From Pseudofrankia asymbiotica (lineage in GTDB: Bacteria; Actinomycetota; Actinomycetes; Frankiales; Frankiaceae): 7,037 bases of DNA. The notes below the pieces were generated by a model. That model made no database searches, was not told the DNA's origin, and was given only the letters and a program-made list of their open reading frames with translations. The DNA lies in assembly GCF_001983105.1 (NCBI RefSeq), contig NZ_MOMC01000013.1, positions 85,586 through 92,622 on the forward strand, written 5' to 3'. Both the position numbers and the translations under genes were made by a program. Shown one piece after another: positions 1-5,664 of this stretch; the first letter of the stretch is position 1, and the number at the start of each line of letters is the position of its first letter.

Positions 1-521
1 AGGTCCAGGTCCGTGCTCCTCTTCGCGCCGAGCTGGCAGATGATCGACGTGCGGCGCAGCCAGCGGTCGGGGTCGCGGCTCCAGCGCAGCACCACGGGCC
101 GCAGGATCTCGGGGCTCGCGGCCAGCAGCGGGCCGACGCGACGCGAGGCGAGCTCGTCGACGTAGTCCCACCAGGCACCGGTGACGATCATCTCCTGGTA
201 GAGCGGCAGCACGTCCGGGGTCCAGTACGCCAGGTAGGGCCGGTAGCCGGTGAGCGCGATCGCGGCGTAGCGCTCCTCACGGAAGCCCGCCTCGCGCCAG
301 AGCCGCAGCGCCGCCGCCCGCCACTCCGTCTCCGTCTCCAGCCGGTGCGCGGCGAAGACGGGCCGCAGCGCCAGCTCCCTCGGCGGCTTCGGGACGCCGA
401 GGCAGGGCATCGAGGACTTCATGTAGGCCCGCATCGCCGGCGCCTTCGCCGGGTCCGCCGCCGCGGCCAGGGCCGCGCGCGCCGCGTCGACCAGCCGGTC
501 CACGGCCGAGGAGGATTCCAC
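1..521 (-). CDS. DNA alkylation repair protein, AlkD-like HEAT-repeat glycosylase (3' end cut by window edge)
   Basis: The reverse strand reads an open frame of 173 codons that runs off the left edge, so about three quarters of a normal AlkD-family protein (roughly 230-240 residues) is visible. AlkD enzymes are DNA glycosylases built of helical HEAT-like repeats that remove positively charged alkylated bases such as 3- and 7-methylpurines. Supporting sequence: an N-terminal AAADPAKAPAMRAYMKS segment followed by LGVPKP (residues about 20-46), the family's usual opening; GYRPYLAYW (92-100); TGAWWDYVDELAS (114-126); and DRWLRRTSIICQLG (152-165). By motif alignment Trp118 and Asp122 match the Trp109/Asp113 pair of Bacillus cereus AlkD, and Arg157 its Arg148; the second key Trp lies beyond the edge. 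I chose the GTG at 521-519 because GGGAG sits 10 nt upstream; an in-frame GTG lies 14 codons further upstream and another 6 codons downstream. It is divergent from the membrane protein gene. Family call is firm, substrate is inferred. Confidence 0.88.
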   Translation of the reverse strand, partial: MESSSAVDRLVDAARAALAAAADPAKAPAMRAYMKSSMPCLGVPKPPRELALRPVFAAHRLETETEWRAAALRLWREAGFREERYAAIALTGYRPYLAYWTPDVLPLYQEMIVTGAWWDYVDELASRRVGPLLAASPEILRPVVLRWSRDPDRWLRRTSIICQLGAKRSTDLD

Positions 522-653
522 GGCCGAATTGTCTCCCGCCAGGCCGGCGCCCCTGGATCCCACCGGATGGTTCTGGAGCGGGGCCTGTGGCCCGAGCCGC
601 GACAGAAGCGATACTTGCGACGAATCCCCGACGAAGCGTGATGGGTGGGTCGC
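522..653. promoter_or_regulatory. Divergent intergenic region, probably holding promoters for both flanking genes
   Basis: This 132-bp gap separates the starts of the AlkD-like gene (minus) and the membrane protein gene (plus), so both promoters would be expected here. The segment around 606-640 is visibly richer in A/T than its surroundings and contains GATACT at 610-615 on the plus strand, a loose -10-like match. I cannot find a convincing -35 partner at proper spacing on either strand, so exact promoter positions are not called. Confidence 0.3.
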
Positions 654-2327
654 ATGGGGCGCTGGCGTCGGCTGTGGCGGACCGCCGAGAGTCCGCGCGT
701 CGAGGACGGCCAGGCGGATGAACGGGCCACGACCCAGGTGGGCACGTCGACGGTCCCGGACCTGTTGGCGCGTCCCGCCGCGACGTGGCCTCTCGGCGCA
801 CCGGCCTCGGACGAGATCGGGTCGGCGCGGCAGCCGACCAGGTCGCCACCCAGCTGGGCACGGCTACCGGCCTGGGTACGGCTGCCGGCCTCGATACGGC
901 CGCCTGGCTGGACGCCACGACGCGGCCGCACGCTGCTCGGAGCAGGGCTGGCCGTCGCGCTGGTCGCGGCCACGACGGTCGTCCTCACTGTCACGCCCAC
1001 CGGCAAGCGCTGGGCCTGCGGCCAGCTCGAGCTGGGGTGTCCCCCACCGTTCCGGGTCGCGGTGCGGGCCGACCCAGACGGGGCCAGCCCAGGCCTCGCG
1101 CCCGGCCCGAGCGCGGTCGCGCCCGGCGCGGGCGCGCCAGCGGCGGGAACCGCGAGCTACCTGTTCAGCGGCGACCCGCGTGGTCTCCGGCCGCCGGGCG
1201 GCCGGGAGGACTGCCGCGGGTGGGCCGCCTGGGCGGCCTCGATCGGTGCCGCGTCGGCGGGCGCCACCCCGCTGCGCCTCGACGTCACCGCGACCGGAAA
1301 CGACCTGGTGCGCGTGGTCGGCTTCACGCTCCGGGTCAGAGAGGAGATCGGGGTTCCTTCCCTCGCGAGATCCGCCCCCGCCAGGCTTTCGCTTACCTGT
1401 ACCGCCTCGTCGGGCGCGGGGGTGCCGGGCGCGCGGCAGCCGGAGACGGAGCGGGCCGCCGAGGTGGCGCTGAACCTGGACTACCGCCTGTTCACCTCCC
1501 AGGACCCGGTCGTCGCCCTGCCAGAAGACCAGGCTCGGCCGATCGCGCCCGGCACCGCGACGGCGTTCGCGCTCACCACGACAACGACCACCTGTGACTG
1601 CCGCTGGCGGGTCGAGGTCGAGCTGCGGGTCGGCGACGAGCGGAAGGTGGTCACCGTCGGCCCCGACGGCGCGCGCCCTGGCACCGCGGCCGACAACCCC
1701 GACCAGCCGTCCTTTGAGACGACCACCGAGGAGTCGGGGGGCATCCCCGTTCGCTACCTCGCCGGCCGGTGGCAGCTGGACCTGCGGAACGTGGCGACCA
1801 CCCCGTTCTCGTCCACCCAGGACTGCCTGCTCGCGTCCACGCCCGAGGTCATCGCGGCGCTGGACTCGGCGGGGGTCACGGCGAGAAGCACGGCCCAGTT
1901 CGGCGCCTGGGCAGGCCAGGAGCCGGACGATCACGGCACGAGGGAGACGGCGCTCTGCTCGTGGCGGCTGCCGTCCCCCTTGACGGATCTCGGCGCCGTC
2001 TACCTCGAGGGCCTCACCATGGCGGACGAGGCCGCGGCGCGCGCCGAGCTCGCCATGATGCGGGAGGCGTCCCCTGTTCCCCTCGTGGATGAGTGTGGCT
2101 TCCTGTCCGACGGACCTCCCGCCGCCATGACGGCGGTCAGGGGCGTCGGCGACGAGGCAGCGAGCGTTCCCGGCCTGCTGATCGCCCGAGCGGGCAGCCG
2201 GATCGTCGCCGTCAAGCTGTGCGCCCCCGCGGGCCCGGGCGCGGATCCGACCAGCGCGCCGGCGGTGCCCGGCGACCCGGCCGCTCTCAGCCAACTGGCC
2301 CGAGCGGTCCTGGCCAGCACGTGGTGA
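654..2327 (+). CDS. Single-pass membrane protein with two extracytoplasmic modules, function unknown
   Basis: I do not recognise this protein by name. From the ATG at 654 it has 557 residues. In order: an Arg-rich, Pro-rich cytoplasmic stretch (1-92); one transmembrane segment (about 93-113, LLGAGLAVALVAATTVVLTV) preceded by PRRGR, giving N-inside topology; a short Cys pair (CGQLELGC); a Pro/Ala/Gly linker (about 145-167); a first outer module (about 168-350) with DCRGWAAW, a beta-rich NDLVRVVGFTLRV stretch, six consecutive Thr and CDCRWRVEVEL; and a second outer module (about 355-557) with QDCLL, LCSW, DECGF, GVGDEA and a closing helix ALSQLARAVLAS. The first module resembles, from memory, an extracytoplasmic domain found in actinobacterial membrane proteins with the CDCRW-type motif. 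The second resembles DUF3558-like lipoprotein domains (spaced Cys, GVGDEA, last beta strand then helix). No catalytic signature is visible. GGGTGGG lies just before the ATG; an in-frame GTG at 645 is an alternative start. nnr follows after 38 nt and could be cotranscribed. Confidence 0.8.
   Translation: MGRWRRLWRTAESPRVEDGQADERATTQVGTSTVPDLLARPAATWPLGAPASDEIGSARQPTRSPPSWARLPAWVRLPASIRPPGWTPRRGRTLLGAGLAVALVAATTVVLTVTPTGKRWACGQLELGCPPPFRVAVRADPDGASPGLAPGPSAVAPGAGAPAAGTASYLFSGDPRGLRPPGGREDCRGWAAWAASIGAASAGATPLRLDVTATGNDLVRVVGFTLRVREEIGVPSLARSAPARLSLTCTASSGAGVPGARQPETERAAEVALNLDYRLFTSQDPVVALPEDQARPIAPGTATAFALTTTTTTCDCRWRVEVELRVGDERKVVTVGPDGARPGTAADNPDQPSFETTTEESGGIPVRYLAGRWQLDLRNVATTPFSSTQDCLLASTPEVIAALDSAGVTARSTAQFGAWAGQEPDDHGTRETALCSWRLPSPLTDLGAVYLEGLTMADEAAARAELAMMREASPVPLVDECGFLSDGPPAAMTAVRGVGDEAASVPGLLIARAGSRIVAVKLCAPAGPGADPTSAPAVPGDPAALSQLARAVLASTW
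860..913 (+). repeat. Three degenerate 18-bp tandem units in the cytoplasmic tail of the membrane protein
   Basis: Units at 860-877, 878-895 and 896-913 each begin ACGGC and share most of an ACGGCTgCCGGCCTggnT pattern; the first two differ at a few positions, the third is more diverged. In the coding frame they give the recurring R-L-P-A / R-P-P pattern (around residues 70-87), a Pro/Arg-rich tail just before the membrane span. They look like an old in-frame duplication and do not disturb the reading frame. Confidence 0.6.
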
Positions 2328-2350
2328 CAGGCGTCTGAACGGCGGTGGCG

Positions 2351-2356
2351 GGGAGG
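2351..2356 (+). promoter_or_regulatory. Ribosome binding site of nnr (decides the start)
   Basis: GGGAGG lies 9 nt before the ATG at 2366. This favours ATG 2366 (protein begins MRAAHTVAQVRAAE, the usual opening of actinobacterial Nnr) over the upstream in-frame GTG at 2345 and the ATG at 2357, which would lie before or immediately after the motif. Confidence 0.7.
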
Positions 2357-2365
2357 ATGGGCGGC

Positions 2366-3967
2366 ATGCGAGCTGCTCATACCGTGGCCCAGGTACGCGC
2401 CGCCGAGGCGCCGTTGTTGGAAGGTCTGCCGCCGGGAGCGCTCATGCAGCGGGCGGTCCATGGACTGCTCAGCCACGCGGTGCGGCGGCTGGGCCGGCGG
2501 GTGTACGGAAGCCGCGTCGTGGTGCTGGCGGGCGGCGGGGACAACGGCGGGGACGCGCTGTGGACCGGCGCGCGCCTGGCCGCCCGCGGCGCCCGGGTGG
2601 ACGTGCTGGCCCCCGGCGGGACCCATCCGGAGAGCACCGCGGCGCTGATCGCCGCCGGGGGCCGGCTGCACCGCGTCGCGGCGCCGGGCGTCGCGGCGCC
2701 GGGTGACGTCCCCGCGGAGACGGCCGAGGATAACTCCGGCACGCTGCCGGACGAACTGGTCGCCACTCTGCTGACGCGGGCCGACCTCGTGCTCGACGGA
2801 TTGCTGGGGATCGGCGGCCGGCCCGGGCTGCGAGGGGCCTACGCCCGCCTCGCGGAGCTGGCGCCGCCGGAGCGGACGATCGCCGTCGACGTGCCGAGCG
2901 GGGTCGACGCGGACACCGGGGCCGCGCCGGGCACCGCCGTGCGGGCGGCCCTGACCGTGACATTCGGGACGTACAAGCGCGGCCTACTGCTCGGCGACGG
3001 CGCCGCGCACACCGGGGAGCTGGCGCTGGTCCCCATCGGCCTGGACCTGCCGACCCCCGACCTGGTCGCGCTCGACGACACTGACGTCGCCGCCCTGCTG
3101 CCGGAGCCGGGGCCGGCGGACTCGAAGTACACCCGCGGCGTGCTGGGCCTCGTCGGCGGCAGCGACCGCTACCCGGGGGCGGCCGTGCTCGCCACCGGCG
3201 GGGCGCTGCGCGGCGGCGCCGGCTATCTGCGGGTCGTCGCCGAGGCTCGGGCGGCCGAGCACGTGCGCGGCGCGCATCCGGAGACGGTGGTGACCGTCAT
3301 CGAGCCCGGTGACGCCGAGGCGATGCTCGCGGCCGGGCGGGTGCAAGCCTGGGCGTTCGGCCCGGGAGTCGTCCCCGACGCGGCCGCGCGCCGCCTGCTG
3401 GACGCCCTCATCGGCACCGACGTTCCGCTGTTGCTCGACGCCGGCGCCCTCGACCCGTTCGCCGAGGCGTTCGCCGCCGGTTTCCCGGCCGAGCCGGGCG
3501 CGGCCGCCGGGCGCGATGTCCTGGCGCGGCGCGGCGCGCCGGTGGTGCTGACGCCGCACGAGGGTGAGTTCGCCCGGCTCACCGCGACGGCGCTCGGCTG
3601 GGATGCCGCCGAGACCCGGCGGGAGCTGGCCGACGATCGCCTCGGCACGGCCCGCCGGGCGGCCGCGGCCCTGGGCGCGACCTTGCTGCTGAAGGGCAAC
3701 CGGACGCTCATCGTCGACCAGGACGGCGCCGCCAGGGTGAACACCACGGGCACGCCATGGCTCGGCAGCGCCGGCACGGGCGACGTCCTCACCGGCCTCA
3801 CGGGCTCCCTGCTCGCCGCCGGCCTCGGAGCGCTCGACGCGGCCAGCGTGGCCGCCTACCTGCACGGCATGGCCGGCCAGCTCGCCCCCCGCCCGCTGTC
3901 GGCCGCGGACCTTCCCGCGACGCTTCCCGCCGCGATCGCACACGTCCTCGCCGGTGCCGCCGGGTAG
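2366..3967 (+). CDS. nnr: Bifunctional NAD(P)H-hydrate epimerase / ADP-dependent NAD(P)H-hydrate dehydratase
   Basis: This cytoplasmic repair enzyme restores NAD(P)H from its hydrated forms: the N-terminal half epimerises R- and S-NAD(P)HX and the C-terminal half dehydrates S-NAD(P)HX using ADP. The protein has 533 residues, the normal length for the fused form. Epimerase half (about 1-225): TVAQVRAAE near the N-terminus, VVVLAGGGDNGGDAL (51-65, nucleotide loop), VLDGLLGIGGR (142-152) and AVDVPSGVDADTG (173-185). Dehydratase half (about 245-533): DSKYTRGVLGLVGGS (252-266), YPGAAVLATGGALRGGAGY (269-287), VVLTPHEGEFARL (393-405), LLLKGNRTLI (440-449) and GSAGTGDVLTG (467-477), where Asp473 is the expected catalytic Asp. 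All key motifs are intact. A 15-bp tandem duplication at 2675-2704 makes VAAPGVAAPG in a surface-like linker. It follows the membrane protein gene by 38 nt and precedes the hydrolase leader. In other actinobacteria this gene commonly neighbours alr and the tsa genes. Confidence 0.96.
   Translation: MRAAHTVAQVRAAEAPLLEGLPPGALMQRAVHGLLSHAVRRLGRRVYGSRVVVLAGGGDNGGDALWTGARLAARGARVDVLAPGGTHPESTAALIAAGGRLHRVAAPGVAAPGDVPAETAEDNSGTLPDELVATLLTRADLVLDGLLGIGGRPGLRGAYARLAELAPPERTIAVDVPSGVDADTGAAPGTAVRAALTVTFGTYKRGLLLGDGAAHTGELALVPIGLDLPTPDLVALDDTDVAALLPEPGPADSKYTRGVLGLVGGSDRYPGAAVLATGGALRGGAGYLRVVAEARAAEHVRGAHPETVVTVIEPGDAEAMLAAGRVQAWAFGPGVVPDAAARRLLDALIGTDVPLLLDAGALDPFAEAFAAGFPAEPGAAAGRDVLARRGAPVVLTPHEGEFARLTATALGWDAAETRRELADDRLGTARRAAAALGATLLLKGNRTLIVDQDGAARVNTTGTPWLGSAGTGDVLTGLTGSLLAAGLGALDAASVAAYLHGMAGQLAPRPLSAADLPATLPAAIAHVLAGAAG
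2675..2704 (+). repeat. 15-bp tandem duplication inside nnr
   Basis: Two units, 2675-2689 and 2690-2704, are identical except for the last base (C versus T). They encode VAAPG twice (residues 104-113) between the strand VDVLAPGG region and the next helix of the epimerase half. The frame is kept and no catalytic motif is touched. Confidence 0.8.
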
Positions 3968-3989
3968 ATGTCAGGCCGATGGGGGCGGT

Positions 3990-4037
3990 TGATATCCCAG
4001 TGGGCTGATATTCCCATGGGCTGATAGTCGGATCGGC
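3990..4037 (+). repeat. Three contiguous 16-nt direct repeats starting TGATA
   Basis: Units lie at 3990-4005 (TGATATCCCAGTGGGC), 4006-4021 (TGATATTCCCATGGGC) and 4022-4037 (TGATAGTCGGATCGGC). All begin TGATA and end GGC. The first two share a CCCA/TGGG dyad separated by one or no base (CCCATGGG at 4013-4020 is a perfect palindrome); the third is more diverged. The array begins 22 nt after the nnr stop and ends directly at the ATG at 4038. Candidate tandem operator sites or a young duplication; function unknown. Confidence 0.75.
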
Positions 4038-4181
4038 ATGCCTCAACCACGAGCTCCGAGCGTCGAGCGGGGCCTTGGCCCCCACCCGATCCGCCCCCGA
4101 CCCAGATCGGGTCCGAACGTGACAGATCTGGATGTGCCCCGGATCAATGGGGAAGGCGGCATCATCGGATGGGCCAGTCGT

Positions 4182-4214
4182 GACCGACTGGCGACCGGCT
4201 GGCGACCAGCCGGG
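4182..4214 (+). repeat. 11-nt tandem units with an 8-bp hairpin upstream of the hydrolase start
   Basis: GACCGACTGGC (4182-4192) and GACCGGCTGGC (4193-4203) differ by one base, and a third diverged unit follows at 4204-4214. The second and third form a perfect inverted repeat, CCGGCTGG (4195-4202) and CCAGCCGG (4206-4213), with a 3-nt CGA loop. It lies 14 nt before the ribosome binding site, so in RNA it could form a stable leader hairpin without hiding that site. Confidence 0.6.
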
Positions 4215-4227
4215 GTCGGCGAGCGGC

Positions 4228-4231
4228 GAGG
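4228..4231 (+). promoter_or_regulatory. Ribosome binding site favouring GTG 4239 as hydrolase start
   Basis: GAGG lies 7 nt before the in-frame GTG at 4239. The ATG at 4038 has no comparable purine-rich motif: it is preceded directly by the third 16-nt repeat. This, with the drop in GC-ending codons upstream, supports the shorter protein. Confidence 0.5.
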
Positions 4232-4238
4232 TGGGCGG

Positions 4239-5639
4239 GTGGCGGGCGCGGGAACGGCGGTCAGTGGTCTCGCGCGGGGGGCCGCGGCGGGCGCCGTGGA
4301 CCTGGTGAGTTCGGCGGCCGGCTCGAAGGCCGTCCGGCGGACGGGCGGCGGCCTGGGCCTGGCCGGGGCGGTGATCGCCGCCGGCCTGATCGCCGAGCGG
4401 CACGCGGTCAGGCGGGCGAGGGCCCTGCCGGACGTGCCCGCCCACCAGCGGCCAGGTCCTCTTCTGGGCCGCGCCACGACCGTGATCGCGACCGACGGCG
4501 TCCCTCTGCACGTGATTCTGAGCGGCCCGGCCGACGTCACCGCCGCGGCCGACGTCACCGCCGCGATGGGCGACACCGCCGTGATGGGCGACACCGCCGT
4601 GATGGGCGACACCGCCGCGGCGAGCGGCACCGGTGGCCTGAGCCGCGCCGATCACCCGGACACCGCGGAGCACAGGAACTCGGTCTCGGGCACGGAAAGG
4701 GTCGGGAGCACCGCCTACGACTCGAGCCACCCGAATCCCTCGTCACGACGGAGCCATCGGCGCCGGGGGGCGCCAGACGGTCCCACGTTCGTGTTCGTCC
4801 ACGGGTTCTGCAACACGTCCGTGTCGTGGTGCTTCCAGCAGCGGGCGCTGGCGGACCTCGGCCCGATGGTGTTCTACGACCAGCGGGCGCACGGCCGATC
4901 CGGGCCGTCGGAGGTGTCGCGCTGCACGATCGACCAGCTCGCCGACGACCTGTACGCCGTGCTCGAGGCGACGGTGCCGAACCGGCCGCTGGTGCTGGTC
5001 GGTCATTCGATGGGCGGGATGACCATCCTTGGCCTGGCCGAGCGCCACCCGGAGCTCTTCGACGACCGCGTGGTCGCGGTGGCGCTGTTGTCGACCAGCG
5101 CCGGCGAGCTGGCGCGGGTGACGTTCGGTTTCCCCGCCGGGGTGACCGCGGCGGTCCGGCGGGTGCTGCCGGGGCTCGCCGTCGGCATGCGGCACACCCC
5201 GTCGCTGTTCGAGCGGGCCCGCCTGCGCGGCACCGACCTCGCGTACTCGATCACCCGGCGGGTCGGCTTCGGCACCACCGACGTGCCGCCGTCCGTGGTC
5301 GAGTTCCTGGAGGGCGAGATCGCCGGCACGCCGATCTCGGTGATCGGGTCGTTCCTGCCGACCCTGCTCGCCCACGACAAGCTGGCCGCCGCGGCCGTGC
5401 TGCGCAACGTCCCGACGCTGCTCATGGTCGGCGACCACGATCTGATGACACCGCTGCCGCACAGCCGCACGCTCGCCGACGCCCTGCCCGAGGCCGAGCT
5501 CGTCGTCGAGGAGGGCGCGGGGCACGCGCTGCCGCTGGAGCGGCCGGACGCGGTCAACGAGAAGATCCGTGCCCTCGTCGGCCGCGCGCACCCGGTGCGC
5601 CGCCCCCTCCTGCCCCGGCCACTGCTCGACCATCGGTAG
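4239..5639 (+). CDS. Alpha/beta-fold hydrolase with N-terminal hydrophobic segment and repeat-bearing insert
   Basis: From GTG 4239 the protein has 466 residues; from ATG 4038 it would have 533. An Ala/Gly-rich segment (about 36-52) may anchor or associate it with the membrane. A short conserved-looking part TVIATDGVPLHVILSG (81-96) follows, then a low-complexity insert (98-180) with five hexapeptide repeats and an Arg/Ser/His-rich end, and then the hydrolase core (about 182-450). Core motifs: VFVHGF (oxyanion region, His188), YDQRAHGRSG, VGHSMGGM with nucleophile Ser257, VGDHDLMTP with probable acid Asp401, and GAGHALPLE with His429. The triad is complete, so it should be an active serine hydrolase (esterase, lipase or similar); the substrate cannot be read from sequence. 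Such a hydrolase is commonly found between alr and tsaE in actinobacteria, which fits nnr upstream and tsaD nearby. It ends 25 nt from the convergent tsaD stop, across a hairpin. Fold and triad are sure; start and anchoring are less so. Confidence 0.93.
   Translation: MAGAGTAVSGLARGAAAGAVDLVSSAAGSKAVRRTGGGLGLAGAVIAAGLIAERHAVRRARALPDVPAHQRPGPLLGRATTVIATDGVPLHVILSGPADVTAAADVTAAMGDTAVMGDTAVMGDTAAASGTGGLSRADHPDTAEHRNSVSGTERVGSTAYDSSHPNPSSRRSHRRRGAPDGPTFVFVHGFCNTSVSWCFQQRALADLGPMVFYDQRAHGRSGPSEVSRCTIDQLADDLYAVLEATVPNRPLVLVGHSMGGMTILGLAERHPELFDDRVVAVALLSTSAGELARVTFGFPAGVTAAVRRVLPGLAVGMRHTPSLFERARLRGTDLAYSITRRVGFGTTDVPPSVVEFLEGEIAGTPISVIGSFLPTLLAHDKLAAAAVLRNVPTLLMVGDHDLMTPLPHSRTLADALPEAELVVEEGAGHALPLERPDAVNEKIRALVGRAHPVRRPLLPRPLLDHR
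4530..4619 (+). repeat. Five 18-bp in-frame tandem repeats inside the hydrolase gene
   Basis: Units: 4530-4547 and 4548-4565 are identical (encoding ADVTAA); 4566-4583 and 4584-4601 are identical (MGDTAV); 4602-4619 differs from these by one base (MGDTAA). All five share a core of GAC-GTC or GAC-ACC type codons followed by GCC-GYG. The 18-bp period keeps the frame, so copy number could change without breaking the gene. The repeats form the start of a disordered-looking linker between the N-terminal segment and the catalytic domain. Confidence 0.92.
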
Positions 5640-5660
5640 GGCGGGCGCGGGGGCCCGCCC
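5639..5660. terminator. Hairpin between convergent hydrolase and tsaD genes, probable bidirectional terminator
   Basis: GGGCGGGC (5639-5646) and GCCCGCCC (5653-5660) are perfect 8-bp inverted arms around a 6-nt loop. The hairpin starts on the last base of the hydrolase TAG and ends 4 nt before the tsaD stop codon, filling the 25-nt gap. There is no T-run on either side, which is common for terminators in very GC-rich actinobacteria. Termination function is inferred from position and structure. Confidence 0.65.
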
Positions 5661-5664
5661 GGGA

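Larger units (their letters stand above)
3968..4238 (+). other. Leader/intergenic region before the hydrolase
   Basis: If the hydrolase starts at GTG 4239, this 271-nt stretch is non-coding. It holds a triple 16-nt direct repeat (3990-4037), a 7-bp inverted repeat ACCCGAT/ATCGGGT (4084-4090 with 4106-4112, 15-nt loop), three related 11-nt units (4182-4214) that include a perfect 8-bp hairpin, and a ribosome binding site at 4228-4231. An ATG at 4038 opens the same frame, but 22 of the 66 codons from there to 4238 end in A or T, far more than in the hydrolase body, so it reads like untranslated DNA. I see no tRNA or recognised riboswitch. TTGATA at 3989-3994 is -35-like, but no good -10 follows at 16-18 nt. 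Confidence 0.5.

Noticed and set aside
645..653. GTG 645 as start of the membrane protein
   Set aside because: It is possible, but ATG 654 is only three codons later and has GGGTGGG upstream; the difference does not affect any domain.
864..2294. Long minus-strand open frame of 476 codons across the membrane protein gene
   Set aside because: It is a shadow of high GC content: the product is Arg/Gly-rich without family motifs, whereas the plus strand encodes a membrane span, coherent Cys motifs and GC-ending codons.
2516..2560. Nnr epimerase loop reads GGGDNGGDAL where Escherichia coli has GNNGGDG
   Set aside because: As far as I recall, DNGGDAL is a usual actinobacterial form, so it is not evidence of lost epimerase activity.
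2984..3943. Minus-strand open frame opposite nnr, and others opposite the hydrolase (3798-4730, 4743-5726)
   Set aside because: They lie opposite genes with intact family motifs, have low-complexity Arg/Gly/His products, and lack ribosome binding sites.
3989..4012. Sigma70-type promoter with -35 TTGATA and -10 GATATT in the 16-nt repeat array
   Set aside because: The two hexamers are only 12 nt apart (3989-3994 and 4007-4012), too close for a standard promoter, and both are simply parts of the repeat unit.
3990..4214. CRISPR array or recombination attachment site made of the short repeats
   Set aside because: The 16-nt and 11-nt units are contiguous without spacers, degenerate, and there are no cas genes, integrase or tRNA nearby.
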